DNA of 64,000 nt, taken from Acidimicrobiia bacterium. Its GTDB lineage: Bacteria; Actinomycetota; Acidimicrobiia; Spongiisociales; JAHEDJ01. The stretch is taken from assembly GCA_035471805.1 (NCBI GenBank), contig DATIPS010000063.1:1-64000 (forward strand), given 5' to 3'. The notes beneath the pieces are model-generated. The model made no database searches, had not been told where the DNA came from, and saw nothing but the letters and a program-made list of their open reading frames with translations. Positions 26,229-36,716 of this stretch are shown here, in pieces (within the stretch, counting starts at the first letter, position 1; every line of letters begins with the position of its first letter). The translations under genes were made by a program, and so were the position numbers.

Positions 26229-27857
26229 TCACGCCCTGCCGCGCTGGCGGCGGTAGTGACGGATCAGGGCGTTTGTCGAAGCATCGTGCGTCAACTCAAG
26301 CGGTTGCCCGGCGGTCAGTTCCTCGATGATCGTCCCTGCCAGTTCCTTGCCGAGTTCGACTCCCCACTGATCGAAAGAGTTGATACCCCAGACGACTCCC
26401 TGGGTGAAGACCTTGTGCTCGTAGAGAGCGATTAGCTGACCCAGGACGGATGGTGTGAGTTTCGGAGCGAGGATCACGGAGGTGGGTCGATTGCCGGGGA
26501 ACGTTCGATGCGGAACCAGGTCTGCTCGCACGCCGGCCGCCGCCACCTCGTCTGCGGGCTTGCCGAACGCCAGTGCTTCGGCCTGTGCAAACAGGTTGCC
26601 CATGAGCAGATCGTGTTGGCCCCCCTGATCTTCTGCGGGCTCGACGAACCCGATCAGGTCGGCCGGGACCACCGTCGTGCCCTGATGCAGCAACTGGTAG
26701 AAGGCGTGCTGGCCGTTCGTACCCGGTTCACCCCACACGATTGGTCCGGTGTCCATGTCGACCAACGTCCCGTCGAGGCGTACCCGCTTGCCGTTGGATT
26801 CCATTTCGAGTTGCTGCAGATACGCGGCGAATCGATCGAGATCCTGGCTGTACGGCAAGACGGCGTAGGTCGGGTAACGGAGCAGATTGCGATACCAGAT
26901 GCCGATCATGCCGAGCAGGGCCGGCACGTTGTGCTCCAGCGGCGTCGTCCGAAAGTGAAGGTCCATGGCCCGGAATCCCGCCAGCATGTCCCGGAAGGCG
27001 TCCGGGCCGACCGAAATCATCAAGCTCAGTCCGATCGCCGAATCCAGCGAGTATCTGCCTCCAACCCAATCCCAGAGTTCGAACATGTTGGCAGTGTCGA
27101 TCCCGAAAGCGGCGACCTCGTCGCCGTTGGTGGAGACGGCTACGAAGTGCTTCGACACGGCCGCATCGTCTCCCAGAGAATCGACCAACCAGGCACGGGC
27201 GGCGCGAGCGTTGGACAGCGTCTCCAGAGTGGTGAACGTCTTGGAGGCGACCACGAACAGCGTGGAAGCAGGATCGACCACGTCGAGAACACCCGCCAGA
27301 TTCGCCGGATCGACGTTCGACACGAAGTGCGCTTCGATATCGGTATCCCTGTACGAACGGAGAGCCCGGTACGCCATCGCCGGACCGAGGTCTGATCCCC
27401 CGATGCCGATGTTAACGATGTGGCGAATCCGCTTCCCGGTGTGACCGAGCCATTCACCGGCTCGCACACGGTCGGCGAAGTCCGTCATCCGGTCGAGTAC
27501 GCGTTGAACATCACGGACTACGTCTCGACCATCCACGAAGAAGGTTTCCCCCACCCGGGCACGGAGGGCCGGGTGCAGGACGGCTCGGTCTTCCGTCACG
27601 TTGATGTGCTCCCCGCCGAACATCGCCTCGATCCGCTCCGGGACACCTGCACGACGGGCGACGCCGACCAACGCCGCAAGTACCTCATCGGTGACCAGGT
27701 GCTTGGAGAAGTCGACCATCAGATCGCCGGCGCCGAAGGTCAGGCGCTCTGCCCGGCCCGGGTCTACTACGAACTCCCGTCGCAGATCGAGATCACCCAG
27801 TCGTCGCTCGAGCTCCTCGAGTTCCTTCCACTCCTGTGTCGAGTTGATTGGTATCAA
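26229..27857 (-). CDS. pgi: Glucose-6-phosphate isomerase
   Basis: This 542-residue cytoplasmic enzyme interconverts glucose-6-phosphate and fructose-6-phosphate in glycolysis and gluconeogenesis. PGI signatures are plain: [16 protein letters not shown], the second signature in [16 protein letters not shown], then [17 protein letters not shown], and the C-terminal [14 protein letters not shown]. The start is a TTG: the GGAGG at 27864-27868 is 6 nt from it, whereas an ATG at 27862 is only 1 nt from GGAGG and runs into TGA after one codon. The length is standard. Confidence 0.95.
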   Translation of the reverse strand: MIPINSTQEWKELEELERRLGDLDLRREFVVDPGRAERLTFGAGDLMVDFSKHLVTDEVLAALVGVARRAGVPERIEAMFGGEHINVTEDRAVLHPALRARVGETFFVDGRDVVRDVQRVLDRMTDFADRVRAGEWLGHTGKRIRHIVNIGIGGSDLGPAMAYRALRSYRDTDIEAHFVSNVDPANLAGVLDVVDPASTLFVVASKTFTTLETLSNARAARAWLVDSLGDDAAVSKHFVAVSTNGDEVAAFGIDTANMFELWDWVGGRYSLDSAIGLSLMISVGPDAFRDMLAGFRAMDLHFRTTPLEHNVPALLGMIGIWYRNLLRYPTYAVLPYSQDLDRFAAYLQQLEMESNGKRVRLDGTLVDMDTGPIVWGEPGTNGQHAFYQLLHQGTTVVPADLIGFVEPAEDQGGQHDLLMGNLFAQAEALAFGKPADEVAAAGVRADLVPHRTFPGNRPTSVILAPKLTPSVLGQLIALYEHKVFTQGVVWGINSFDQWGVELGKELAGTIIEELTAGQPLELTHDASTNALIRHYRRQRGRA

Positions 27858-28249
27858 ACCATTCCTCCAGATCCGCCATCGTCCTGCAACCCAACCAGAC
27901 AGGTCACAGTACGGGCAGTCATCGAGTGATCCAGGCCCAGTCTGGTCCGAGCAGAGCGTCGGCTTCCGTCGGCGTTGGGTTGTTCTCTCAAGACGGCGCG
28001 CCCTTCTCCCGGCGTATCTCGAGGGCCGCGGCGCTCATACAGACAGTCAAACCCATTGGGTCTCCCTCACTGGTACCGATGATTCTGGTACGTCTCGACG
28101 ACCAAAGCCGGAATCTGCATTTCCGAGGGACTCGTGACCGGCGAAGCAGCCGGCCGTCGCAATGCCAAAGGGAGTGGGACGCCCGACCAAGCGTCCGGAT
28201 AGTCCATTGAAGCGGTAGCTCGATTGCCGGGCGCCGGATTATCGAAAGA
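27858..28249. other. 392-bp gap with no supported gene
   Basis: It lies between pgi and the DUF2237 gene, both on the minus strand. Several overlapping short frames exist, none with recognisable domains or codon pattern. It includes the pgi ribosome-binding site and presumably its promoter. Confidence 0.5.
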
Positions 28250-28639
28250 TCAGGGTCCCAGCATGCCCGGATCCGGTGGCACGTCGACTGAGTATCGACG
28301 CAACACTTCGAGCGGCACAAACTCGAGCGCCGACTCATCCGTCGCCGCCAGCACGACGGGCGCGGCAGCGCCATCTTGATGAGCGCGCAACCAATTGACG
28401 GCGGTCACGCACCAGCGGTCCCCGGGCACCAAACCCGGAAAGCGGAACTGTGGGACGGGGGTGATGAGGTCGTTGCCGATGGCCAGCTGGTGATCGAGAA
28501 ACTCCCTGGTGACCACCGCACAGATCGTGTGGCTTCCCCGGTCGCTCGCATCTGTGGCGCAAGAACCATCGCGGTACCACCCGGTGAGCGGGTCGGTACC
28601 GCAGGCTTCGAGTACCCCGCCGAGAACGTTGTGCTCCAT
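28250..28639 (-). CDS. DUF2237 family protein
   Basis: This 129-residue cytoplasmic protein matches the DUF2237 (COG3651) pattern: NVLGG.LE.C..DPLTGWYRDG at the N-terminus, GSHTICAVVT, GNDLITPVP.F.FPGL.PGDRWC in the middle, then a WLRAH..G.A.PV region. Members are small, widespread and of unknown function. Conserved Cys residues are present (C13, C27, C40 region and C94 region). GGAGG precedes the ATG. It stands between an intergenic gap and an MFS gene on the same strand, 45 bp apart. Confidence 0.88.
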   Translation of the reverse strand: MEHNVLGGVLEACGTDPLTGWYRDGSCATDASDRGSHTICAVVTREFLDHQLAIGNDLITPVPQFRFPGLVPGDRWCVTAVNWLRAHQDGAAAPVVLAATDESALEFVPLEVLRRYSVDVPPDPGMLGP

Positions 28640-28684
28640 GAGCCTCCAGTATGGCCGTCCCTGCCTCCCCGCGCTGAATGTGGC

Positions 28685-29947
28685 TCACATATCGTCTGCA
28701 GGCCGCGTTTCGGCCAGGGTGGCCGCCACCACAGACGTTCTCGGGGGGAGGCTCACGAAACTCTGTTGGCCGGGTCTGGCCTTCGTCGCCAACCTATAGA
28801 GGGAGTACGCGGCGACGGGAGCGAAGAACCCGGACAGGCTCCACAGATACCCGGCCGGTCCGAAAAGAGTCATCAGGACTGAAGTGATGATCGGCCCAAC
28901 GATCGAACCTGCCCCGTAGACGAACAACACTCCCGCCGCGGTCGAGACCAGCTGATCGTCCCTGACTATGTCGTTGATGTGGCTGACGGCCAGCGAGTAC
29001 ATCGGAAAGGCAAGACTGCCGTACAGCGCGGCAACGACGAAGAGCAGGGGGCTGTGCCGATCGACCGTCGTTCCGAGCAAGGCAACACCGACTGCGGCGG
29101 TTGCGGCGATGAAGATGACACGGCGCCGCGGAAATCGATCGGACAGATGTCCGAGCGGGTACTGCGTGATGACGGCACCGACCACCGACGCTCCCACGAA
29201 CAATCCGGCCCGACCCGGGCTCATACCTATGCGGGTGGCATAGACGGCACCCAATCCGAATATCGCACCGTTGGAGGCGCCGACCAGCGCGCCGGTGACT
29301 ACTCCCAGAGGAGCCACCCGGAGAAGGGCTCGAATCGAGACCCCGGAAGGCGGGTCGAGGGCCGGCGCAGGTATCTGAGATAGGGCAAGAGGGACGATCG
29401 CCAGCGAGATCAGAATGGAGGCGGTGATGAAGAGGCGCGGACCGGATGGGTCGGCGGCGCCCAGGAGCAGCTGTCCGCATCCGACGGAAACGGTGACGAC
29501 GACCATGTAGACGGCAAGCAGGCGGCCCCTGGTCGCATTCGAGGCCCGGTCGTTGAGCCAGCTCTCGATCGTCACGTAGAGTCCCGAGAGACACAATCCG
29601 GTGATGAACCGCAACAGCGACCAGGTGACCTCATCCACAACCAGGTAGTGGATCAAGGCAACCGAAGACGTGAGGGACGCCAGCCCGGCGAACACCCGTA
29701 TGTGCCCGACGCTGGCCAGCCGCGCCGGAATCGTCAGCGACCCGACGAGAAACCCGGCGTAATAGGACGCCATCACGATGCCGATGGCCGGGGTGGCAAA
29801 CCCCTCGATATCCGAACGGATACCGAGTAGTGAACCCTGCAGGCCATTGCCTGCCATCAGGAGGGCAGTGCCGAGGAACAGCACCCAGACCGACACCACG
29901 ACGGCACCGGTACCAGAAGTCTCAGTTCTTGATGACACCGCGTTCAA
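28685..29947 (-). CDS. MFS transporter (YcaD-like)
   Basis: This 420-residue permease of the major facilitator superfamily has about twelve helices. The N-terminal half includes GIVMASYYAGFLVGSL, the GLCLSGLYVTIESWLND segment and a loop ASNATRGRLLAVYM. The pattern resembles YcaD-type sugar or drug MFS proteins; the substrate is unknown. The annotated start is a TTG with no strong ribosome-binding site; a GTG three codons later is an alternative. The downstream DUF2237 gene, 45 bp away, may be co-transcribed. Confidence 0.88.
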   Translation of the reverse strand: MNAVSSRTETSGTGAVVVSVWVLFLGTALLMAGNGLQGSLLGIRSDIEGFATPAIGIVMASYYAGFLVGSLTIPARLASVGHIRVFAGLASLTSSVALIHYLVVDEVTWSLLRFITGLCLSGLYVTIESWLNDRASNATRGRLLAVYMVVVTVSVGCGQLLLGAADPSGPRLFITASILISLAIVPLALSQIPAPALDPPSGVSIRALLRVAPLGVVTGALVGASNGAIFGLGAVYATRIGMSPGRAGLFVGASVVGAVITQYPLGHLSDRFPRRRVIFIAATAAVGVALLGTTVDRHSPLLFVVAALYGSLAFPMYSLAVSHINDIVRDDQLVSTAAGVLFVYGAGSIVGPIITSVLMTLFGPAGYLWSLSGFFAPVAAYSLYRLATKARPGQQSFVSLPPRTSVVAATLAETRPADDM

Positions 29948-30032
29948 CCAACTGCGTAGGGTGCGCAGATGCTAACGCTGCCGGTGCCCGGTCAACCCCG
30001 ACGGGACGCTGACGGCGACCTGTCGTCTACGC

Positions 30033-30290
30033 CTAGACGCCTTTCTCCATCTCGCGGCGGATGTCATCCTCCGATATCGGTTTCTGGAAGTAGGCGGTCC
30101 AGGCATTCAAGGCCAGTCCGATACCCCAGCCGAGGATCGGCCAGATAGGCCAGAAATAACCCTGACCGGATACTGCCCAAATGACCACGAGCAGGGCGTT
30201 CACGATCAGGTAGGTGGCCGCGTGATTCTTGAAATCCCGCTTGTCCTTCAGGCGTTTGAGAGCGGCCTCTCGGCCATTCTCCGCATCCAT
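30033..30290 (-). CDS. 2TM domain-containing small membrane protein
   Basis: This 85-residue protein consists of a charged N-terminal helix (RLKDKRDFKNHAATYL) followed by two transmembrane segments with WPIWPILGWGIGLALN between them and a short acidic tail. This is the Pfam 2TM domain arrangement often seen in Actinobacteria, sometimes attached to sensor kinases. Here it stands alone. GGGAGGAG lies about 9 nt before the ATG at 30290, which was preferred over a longer upstream frame. A second such gene is at 36717. Confidence 0.85.
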   Translation of the reverse strand: MDAENGREAALKRLKDKRDFKNHAATYLIVNALLVVIWAVSGQGYFWPIWPILGWGIGLALNAWTAYFQKPISEDDIRREMEKGV

Positions 30291-30612
30291 GCCGGCACTC
30301 CTCCCTAGACGCTTGAGCTGTTTCCGCTCGAGCGCACACCGTCTGGCGCGGTCCACATACTCGGCCAACGCCGACTCGGATCACGCTCGTCGCGATTGAG
30401 CCCGAAGCCTACCGATTAGGTCGACAGGATGTCGGCAGGGTCGCCACGCCGGGGCGCTGCCAATTTTCGGTTTTTCGGAGGCGTCGCCGGCTTGCGCGCG
30501 CCTATATTTCCCTGATGCTGGCGTCGTCAGATCTCTTCCCCCCAATGAGTGCCGATGATGTCGACGCGCCGGCAGCACACATCCGCGATTGCTGGTTGTG
30601 AGGGAGCCGGAT
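30291..30612. other. About 320-bp intergenic region, probable promoter region of the pot operon
   Basis: No gene is supported here. It separates the divergent 2TM gene and the ABC importer operon and should hold both promoters. I could not identify -35/-10 boxes with confidence. TATATTTCCC near 30511 is the most AT-rich stretch. Confidence 0.4.
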
Positions 30613-31695
30613 TTGACGGTCGCCGTTGAGTTCGAGGGGGTTTCCAAAGCGTTCGGTGATGTGCGCGCCGTGAATGAAGTCGACCTGGCGATTCACGACG
30701 GCGAGTTCTTTGCAATGCTCGGCCCATCGGGGTCGGGCAAGACCACCTGCCTGCGCATGCTCGCCGGCTTCGAGATCCCGACCGCCGGGCGCATCCTCCT
30801 CGACGGCATCGACGTCTCCGGCCTTCCGCCGTACGATCGCGACGTCAACACGGTCTTCCAGGACTATGCGCTGTTTCCACACATGACGGTGGCCGAGAAC
30901 ATTGCCTATGGGCTGATGGTGAAGAAAGTCGGCGGAAACGAGCAGCGTACCCGGGTTGAGGAAGCGCTGGCCCTCGTTCACCTCGACGCTCTCGGTGGCC
31001 GCAAGCCTGCTCAGTTGTCGGGGGGGCAGCGACAAAGGGTCGCCCTGGCCCGGGCGCTGGTCAACCGTCCTTCGGTCCTGTTGCTCGACGAACCCCTCGG
31101 AGCGCTCGATCTCAAACTGCGTCAGGCGATGCAGATCGAGCTGAAATCACTCCAACGTGAGGTAGGTATCACGTTCATCTATGTCACGCACGATCAAGAG
31201 GAAGCACTGACCATGAGCGATCGGCTCGCCGTGTTCAACCACGGGCGGGTCGAGCAAGTAGGTACTCCGGCCCAGGTATACGAGAGCCCACGGAATCCGT
31301 TCGTTGCGGGATTCGTCGGCGTGTCGAACGTCGTCGACGGCCTCCTCGCCACCAAGCTGCGAGGCACACCCGCTGCGTTCACGGTGAGGCCGGAGAAGAT
31401 CACTTTGAGCGACCCTTCCATCCCGGCTCCGGATGGATCCATCTCCATCGACGGCACGGTGGTCGAGGCGACCTACCTGGGCATGTACAGCCGCTACCGA
31501 GTCACCGTTGAAGGCGGCGAACTGCTGGTGACCAACCAGAACCTGGACGTGAATCACGGCGATGTTGGCGCCACGCATGGAAAGCAGGTGCGTCTCCACT
31601 GGAAGTCGGGGGCGTGCCGTCCGCTGGCGGAAGCTACTCAGGACGAGAACACAGACCCGGCTGCATTCGCAGCCGTTCGAGAAACACACCAATAG
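30613..31695 (+). CDS. potA: Spermidine/putrescine-type ABC transporter ATP-binding protein
   Basis: This 360-residue ATPase energises an importer with the three genes that follow. Walker [10 protein letters not shown], signature [15 protein letters not shown] and Walker [13 protein letters not shown] are intact, and a TOBE-like domain occupies the C-terminal 110 residues, as in PotA. The start is uncertain: a TTG at 30613 is 6 nt from GGGAG, while a GTG at 30598 and TTG at 30589 are in frame but lack a site. Gene order is ATPase, binding protein, then two permeases. Substrate is polyamine-like by family, not proven. Confidence 0.9.
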   Translation: MTVAVEFEGVSKAFGDVRAVNEVDLAIHDGEFFAMLGPSGSGKTTCLRMLAGFEIPTAGRILLDGIDVSGLPPYDRDVNTVFQDYALFPHMTVAENIAYGLMVKKVGGNEQRTRVEEALALVHLDALGGRKPAQLSGGQRQRVALARALVNRPSVLLLDEPLGALDLKLRQAMQIELKSLQREVGITFIYVTHDQEEALTMSDRLAVFNHGRVEQVGTPAQVYESPRNPFVAGFVGVSNVVDGLLATKLRGTPAAFTVRPEKITLSDPSIPAPDGSISIDGTVVEATYLGMYSRYRVTVEGGELLVTNQNLDVNHGDVGATHGKQVRLHWKSGACRPLAEATQDENTDPAAFAAVRETHQ

Positions 31696-31713
31696 ACCAT
31701 CGAGAGGAACGAC

Positions 31714-32895
31714 ATGAGACGAATAGTGAGCCTGGTGGCCGTCCTGGCTCTCGTCATCGCTGCTTGCGGCGGCGATGGCGAGGCCACCTCGGGCGGCCCT
31801 CTCCAGGAGATCGGCGACTCCGAAGACAAGGTCGTCATCGTCGCCTGGGCCGGGTACATCGAGCGCGGGGAGACCGACTCGGCCTTCGACTGGGTTACCC
31901 AGTTTGAAGAAGACACAGGTTGTGCGGTAGAGGTCAAGACGGCGGGCACGTCGGACGAGATGGTTGCGCTGATGACCGGATCGGATGAGTTCGATCTCGT
32001 GACGGCTTCCGGCGACGCCAGCCTTCGTCTGATCGCAGGTGGAACGGTGCAGGAAGTCAACACCGACCTCATACCGAGCTGGGACACGGTCGACGAACGG
32101 CTGCAGAATGCTCCATGGCACACAGTGGACGGCAAGCACTTCGGAGCGCCCTACCAGTGGGGCGCCAACGTGCTCGCGTACAACACTGAGGTATTCGGAG
32201 GCTCCGCCCCCACGTCGTGGAGCGTGATCTTTGAACCGACCGACTTGCCGGACGGCGAGGCGAATGCCGGACGGGTGCAGGCGTACGACGGTCCCATCTA
32301 TGTTGCCGACGCCGCCCTCTACCTCAAACACACGCGACCCGACCTCGGAATCGACGACCCCTACCAGCTCAACGAGGAGCAGTACGCCGCTGCACTCGAT
32401 GTTCTCCGGACGCAACGGTCGCTGGTTGGCCGCTACTGGCACGATGCCTTCATCCAGATCGACGACTTCACCAACGAGGGTGTGGCCGCGTCGGCCAGCT
32501 GGCCATTCCAGGTGAACATCTTGCAGGCCGGCGGCGAGCCAATAGCGTCCACGATTCCCGTGGAAGGTGCAACCGGCTGGGCGGACACGACCATGATGCA
32601 CGTCAACGCGCCGCATCCCAACTGCGCCTACAAGTGGCTCGACTGGTCGCTCAATCCCAAGGTCCAGGGTGACCTGGCCGCCTGGTTCGGCTCCGTGCCT
32701 TCGGTTCCTGCCGCCTGTGACGGCAACGATCTCCTGGGCCCGGACGGATGCACTGTCAACGGGTTCGACAGTTTCGAGCGGATCTCATTCTGGAAGACCC
32801 CAACGGATGACTGTAACGGCACCTCAACAGCCGGGGCTTGCGTTCCCTATTACCGATGGGTGACCGATTACCTGGCCGTCATCGGCGGACGTTGA
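31714..32895 (+). CDS. potD: Polyamine-type ABC transporter substrate-binding lipoprotein
   Basis: This 393-residue solute-binding lipoprotein has the lipobox LVIAAC (C18). The mature protein has the PotD/PotF pattern: VVIVAWAGYIERG near the start, a TSDEMVALM segment, APYQWGANVLAYNT, and a C-terminal HPNCAYKWLDW typical of polyamine or opine binders. Several Cys could form disulfides. It lies 18 bp after the ATPase gene and ahead of the permease genes. A strong hairpin immediately downstream could raise its level over the permeases. Confidence 0.9.
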   Translation: MRRIVSLVAVLALVIAACGGDGEATSGGPLQEIGDSEDKVVIVAWAGYIERGETDSAFDWVTQFEEDTGCAVEVKTAGTSDEMVALMTGSDEFDLVTASGDASLRLIAGGTVQEVNTDLIPSWDTVDERLQNAPWHTVDGKHFGAPYQWGANVLAYNTEVFGGSAPTSWSVIFEPTDLPDGEANAGRVQAYDGPIYVADAALYLKHTRPDLGIDDPYQLNEEQYAAALDVLRTQRSLVGRYWHDAFIQIDDFTNEGVAASASWPFQVNILQAGGEPIASTIPVEGATGWADTTMMHVNAPHPNCAYKWLDWSLNPKVQGDLAAWFGSVPSVPAACDGNDLLGPDGCTVNGFDSFERISFWKTPTDDCNGTSTAGACVPYYRWVTDYLAVIGGR

Positions 32896-32901
32896 CATGA
32901 C

Positions 32902-32935
32902 GGTGGGTGGGAGTGCTCCGGCACTCCCACCCACC
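32902..32935 (+). terminator. Intercistronic 15-bp perfect hairpin
   Basis: GGTGGGTGGGAGTGC pairs perfectly with GCACTCCCACCCACC around a TCCG loop, between potD and the first permease. With only CTGTCC following the stem it is more likely a partial terminator or an mRNA-3'-end stabiliser, giving excess binding protein over membrane subunits. Confidence 0.8.
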
Positions 32936-32942
32936 CTGTCCC

Positions 32943-33863
32943 ATGAGCTCTTCACCGACCTGGCACCGGATCGCATCGGCTCTCTATCGCAGGCCGCGGC
33001 TGCGCCTCGCCCTCCTGCTCGGAGTTCCGTTGTTATGGATGGTCGGCGTCTACGGGGGAAGCATCGTCGCTCTGCTGGTGCAGAGCTTCTTCCGTCTCGA
33101 CAGCTTCGCAGGCACCATCGACCGGTCACCGACTCTCGACACGTGGCGTGATCTGTTCACAGACGCCAACATGTCGGTGGCCGGCAGGACTATAGGGATG
33201 GCGGCCGCGGTGACTCTCGCCTCGATCATGATCGCTCTGCCGCTCGCCTACTACATTGCCCGCCACGCATCGCGGCGCACGAAGGCCGTACTGATCATGG
33301 CGGTGCTGATCCCGTTGTGGTCCTCGTATCTCGTTCGCGTGTATTCGTGGAAGCTGATCCTCGCCGCCGACGGCATCATCAACTGGTTCTTCGAACGGCT
33401 GGGAATCGGCGGTCTTCTCGATGCGATTCTGCGGACCCCTGGGATCGGTGGGCCGTCCCTCTCCGTCTCGTACATCGGTCAGTTCCTGGTCTTCGTCTAC
33501 ATCTGGCTGCCGTACATGGTGCTGCCGATCCAGGCGGCGCTGGAGCGCGTTCCCCGCTCGTTCGTCGAAGCATCTGCCGACCTGGGAGCTCACCCGCCTA
33601 CTACCTTTCGCAAGGTGGTCTGGCCTCTCGCCATCCCCGGTGTGGCGGCGGGATCGATCTTCACCTTCTCGTTGACGCTCGGCGATTACATCATTCCGAC
33701 CGTCATCGGTGATTCTTCACCATTCATCGGGCTGGCCATCTACAGCTACCAGGGCGTGGCAGGCAACCTCCCGCTCGCCGCCGCATTCGCCTTCGTGCCA
33801 ATAGCGGTGATGGGTCTCTACCTGTTCGGCGCCAAACGGCTCGGCGCCTTCGAGGCGCTATGA
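32943..33863 (+). CDS. potB: Polyamine-type ABC transporter permease, first subunit
   Basis: This 306-residue inner-membrane permease has about six helices. The EAA loop of binding-protein-dependent importers is visible as [25 protein letters not shown], contacting the ATPase. ATG 32943 (MSSSPTW) was preferred to an in-frame ATG 12 codons earlier that would lie inside the intercistronic hairpin. Its stop overlaps the start of the second permease (ATGA). Confidence 0.9.
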   Translation: MSSSPTWHRIASALYRRPRLRLALLLGVPLLWMVGVYGGSIVALLVQSFFRLDSFAGTIDRSPTLDTWRDLFTDANMSVAGRTIGMAAAVTLASIMIALPLAYYIARHASRRTKAVLIMAVLIPLWSSYLVRVYSWKLILAADGIINWFFERLGIGGLLDAILRTPGIGGPSLSVSYIGQFLVFVYIWLPYMVLPIQAALERVPRSFVEASADLGAHPPTTFRKVVWPLAIPGVAAGSIFTFSLTLGDYIIPTVIGDSSPFIGLAIYSYQGVAGNLPLAAAFAFVPIAVMGLYLFGAKRLGAFEAL

Positions 33864-34648
33864 GAACCGCCGGTTGGGGCCTGAAAGCGGCGGCGCTGGG
33901 TGCCGTTCTCTATCTCCATGTGCCTATCGCCATTCTGTTTCTGTACGCATTCACAACCGAGGACTCGAGTTTCCAATTTCCGCCTCCGGGCCTGACGACC
34001 CGGTGGTTCGAGGTTGCCTGGAACAACGGTGACATCCGGGCTGCCCTCGGATTGTCGCTGCGCGTGGCGTTCGTGGCGATGATCGTGGCGCTCGTACTCG
34101 GAACGCTCACAGCCGGAGCAGTCTGGCGAACCAAGTTCTTCGGGCGGGAGACGCTGTCACTGTTCATCGTCTTACCGATCGCATTACCCGGGATCATCAC
34201 CGGGATAGCGTTACGTTCGGCGATAAACCTCGCGGATCTGTCCTTCTCGTTCTGGACGCTCGTCATCGGCCACGCGACTTTCTGCGTGGCCGTCGCCTAT
34301 AACAACGTGATCGCGCGATTACGCAGGACTTCGCCGTCGTTGATCGAGGCATCAATGGACCTGGGAGCGCGCGGCTGGCAGACCTTCAGGCATGTCCTCC
34401 TACCCCAGATGTCTTCCGCGCTGGTGACGGGCGGCATGCTCGCCTTCGCGTTGTCCTTCGATGAAATCATCGTGACGACATTCACGGCCGGCAATCAGCA
34501 GACCCTGCCAATCTGGATCTTCTCATCGCTCGTGCGGCCGAGGAACCGCCCCGTCACCAACGTGGTGGCACTGGCGGTTGTGGTGTTGACATTCGTCCCG
34601 ATAATCCTCGCCCAGCGCTTCTCGCGCCGGGCCGAGGAATCGACCTGA
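33860..34648 (+). CDS. potC: Polyamine-type ABC transporter permease, second subunit
   Basis: This 262-residue partner permease has six hydrophobic segments. Its EAA loop reads [22 protein letters not shown], and the [11 protein letters not shown]-like segment ([14 protein letters not shown]) is typical of PotC. The ATGA overlap with the preceding gene indicates translational coupling. It is the last gene of the four-gene importer operon. Confidence 0.9.
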   Translation: MRTAGWGLKAAALGAVLYLHVPIAILFLYAFTTEDSSFQFPPPGLTTRWFEVAWNNGDIRAALGLSLRVAFVAMIVALVLGTLTAGAVWRTKFFGRETLSLFIVLPIALPGIITGIALRSAINLADLSFSFWTLVIGHATFCVAVAYNNVIARLRRTSPSLIEASMDLGARGWQTFRHVLLPQMSSALVTGGMLAFALSFDEIIVTTFTAGNQQTLPIWIFSSLVRPRNRPVTNVVALAVVVLTFVPIILAQRFSRRAEEST

Positions 34649-34696
34649 ATCCCCCCAACCCCCTGGACGTGTTTCGATCGATCGAGGACTCCTGTG

Positions 34697-34837
34697 TCAG
34701 CGGCCCAGGGTCCGATCGACCGACTGGTTTCCGCTCCCGTGCGAGGCCTTTTTCGCCTTCTTGTCGAGGCGTTTCTCTTTGAGGCCTTTGGCGGCCACCT
34801 TCTTGGCGCTTCTGCCGCCCTTGTCCTTGCTAGCCAT
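34697..34837 (-). CDS. Short lysine-rich basic protein (46 residues)
   Basis: This 46-codon ORF starts at an ATG preceded by GGAGG with 6-nt spacing and encodes [18 protein letters not shown] followed by [14 protein letters not shown] and a short [11 protein letters not shown] tail. About a third of the residues are Lys or Arg. Similar tiny basic proteins occur in other actinobacterial genomes as uncharacterised hypotheticals; nucleic-acid or ribosome binding is a reasonable guess, not shown. It is convergent with potC. Confidence 0.65.
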   Translation of the reverse strand: MASKDKGGRSAKKVAAKGLKEKRLDKKAKKASHGSGNQSVDRTLGR

Positions 34838-34929
34838 CAGTGCCTCCAGGCCGGCCACCAAAGATGGTGGCCATGGACCATTGTCTCACAGGGAGGGTGC
34901 CGGCCACGGGTCATCTTGCCGTGGCGGCC

Positions 34930-35110
34930 CTGCCGACGGAGCGGACCAGCTTCGTGATCGCCCACCGCCTCTCGACGATCCGCGCCGCCGACCTGATTCT
35001 GGTCATGGAAAACGGCCGCATCGTTGAGCAAGGTAGCCGCGACGAACTCATCGCCTTCGACGGCGCCTACGCCGACCTCTACAACGCCCAGTTCACCGGA
35101 CCCGAAGTCG
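34930..35110 (+). pseudogene. Remnant of an ABC exporter (MsbA-like) C-terminus
   Basis: In one + frame the sequence reads [20 protein letters not shown], then [12 protein letters not shown] and [10 protein letters not shown]. This is the end of a half-size ABC exporter nucleotide-binding domain, including the H-loop His. Nothing of the Walker motifs, signature or membrane domain is present upstream, so it is a decayed 60-codon relic. Confidence 0.8.
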
Positions 35111-35187
35111 TGCCGGCCCGGCCGGCGGCGGTTTGCCCGGGCCGGCAGAATCCCCACGGACCTAACCCCCGATCGCCGGGCTCAACG

Positions 35188-36408
35188 TCAACCGCTCGCG
35201 AAAGCGAAGAACGCGTCGGTCCACTCGGCGCTCGGGATGCCGAACTCGGTGCCGTTGCGCACGATGATCATGTCGGCTACCGGGGATACGTACACGTACT
35301 GACCGTGATCGCCGGCCGCATAGAAGTCGTACTCCCCCGCGTCTCGAAGCGCCCCATACCACATGTACTTGTAGTACCCGCCGCCGTCTGCGTAGACGAT
35401 CTGTCCCCAATGATCCGGGTAGTAGTCCGCGTGGTGGGTCGACGGATCCAGTACGGTCGACTCGCCAACCCATCCGTCCGACACGACCTGCTCGCCGTTC
35501 CAGACCCCACGCTCGAGAAATAGCCGGCCCAGTTTGACGTAATCGATCGCCCGGGCGTTCAAACCTGCCTCCATCTTCTCGAAGCGACTGGTCTCACCGT
35601 CCAGTGCCCAGGCACCATCGAACTCCATGCCCACCTTGTCCCACAACCGGGTCTGCGTGTATTCAGTCACCGACATGCCGGTGGCCCGTTCGAGGATCAT
35701 CCCCAACAGCTGGGGATGGTATTTGTTGTAGCTGAAATACTCGCCGGGCTGGTCGATGACTGTGGTGTTGTCCAGCGCCAGCTGCCGCTGGTCGAGGGCA
35801 TAAGTAGTCAGCGGGTCGTCGCCGTTGAACAGACCCCAGCGGATCGCCTGGTAGTCGAGCCCGGAGGCCATGAGCAGGAGGTCCCGGATCGTGATCGCCG
35901 CGAAACGCGCGTCTCGTTGCGCCAGCTCCGGCAGATAGTCGGTGATCGGATCGTCCACGCCGCCGATGAAACCCTCCTCGAGGGCGATGCCGATCAGCAC
36001 AGAGTCGAACGACTTCGCCACCGAGAACGACGTGAGCATCGAGTCGCGGGCGGCGCCGTTGAAGTAACGCTCGTAGAGGATTCGGTCGTTCTCGATGACG
36101 ATGAAAGCCTGTGTGCCCGTGGAAGTGAGGAATGCGTCGAAGTCGTCGACCCCGAAGATCGACTCGAAACCTCTCCGGACCCTCTCCTCATCGATAGCCT
36201 TCTCGAACACGAACGGATCGGTGGAAGCTGAAAGCCGGCTGAGGGGAAATCGCTCCAGGTAGTCGAGTTGGCTTGATTTCCTCATCGACACGACCCGCCA
36301 GGCGTACTCCGGCGAGTACACGACCGCGCCTACGACGACCCATACCGTCACGGCCGCGACCAGCATCGCCACAGCTGCCAGCAACCATTTGCCGATTCGC
36401 CGACCCAT
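35188..36408 (-). CDS. Serine hydrolase of the beta-lactamase (class C/penicillin-binding) family
   Basis: This 406-residue protein has an N-terminal membrane anchor (residues 8-30), so the catalytic domain lies outside the membrane. The catalytic SxxK is SVAK (S129-K132) in [10 protein letters not shown] YxN-type motif occurs in YFSYNKYHP, and the third motif region is near [13 protein letters not shown] and GDHGQY. This fits the broad Pfam Beta-lactamase family, which includes esterases and DD-peptidases. True antibiotic hydrolysis cannot be inferred. Confidence 0.88.
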   Translation of the reverse strand: MGRRIGKWLLAAVAMLVAAVTVWVVVGAVVYSPEYAWRVVSMRKSSQLDYLERFPLSRLSASTDPFVFEKAIDEERVRRGFESIFGVDDFDAFLTSTGTQAFIVIENDRILYERYFNGAARDSMLTSFSVAKSFDSVLIGIALEEGFIGGVDDPITDYLPELAQRDARFAAITIRDLLLMASGLDYQAIRWGLFNGDDPLTTYALDQRQLALDNTTVIDQPGEYFSYNKYHPQLLGMILERATGMSVTEYTQTRLWDKVGMEFDGAWALDGETSRFEKMEAGLNARAIDYVKLGRLFLERGVWNGEQVVSDGWVGESTVLDPSTHHADYYPDHWGQIVYADGGGYYKYMWYGALRDAGEYDFYAAGDHGQYVYVSPVADMIIVRNGTEFGIPSAEWTDAFFAFASG

Positions 36409-36716
36409 GATGTTCTGCCTCCGGTTCTCCGTCGAGCACCACGCTATCGCGTCGGCCAGTCACCAACATCCGTGGTTCCCGGGCATCTGCGATGGGGTCG
36501 ACGCCTTTCATGCTTCGCAGGCTCGCTTGCTCCAACTCGTTGCGGGAAGCACTGCGGTCGGATATCTCATTCTGTCGATTGCCGCCCCGGTGCTGATCCT
36601 CGCGTCACCAAGCCGTTCGACCCTCAGAACAGGTCTTTTCTGAATCTGATCGCCGGCACCCTTGTCGTGCATGCGGATGGACGACGTCACGAATCGGCGA
36701 CAACGGACCTGGTGTT
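36409..36716. other. 308-bp gap with no supported gene
   Basis: Several short overlapping frames exist with no recognisable domains. It should contain the promoter of the minus-strand beta-lactamase-family gene. Confidence 0.45.

Noticed and set aside
27854-27868. ATG at 27862 as the pgi start
   Set aside because: It is 1 nt from the GGAGG and reaches a TGA after one codon; the overlapping TTG at 27857 has proper spacing and the correct frame.
27601-28210. Overlapping + strand ORFs across the pgi start and the following gap
   Set aside because: They run antisense through pgi, have no recognisable domain and no good start signal.
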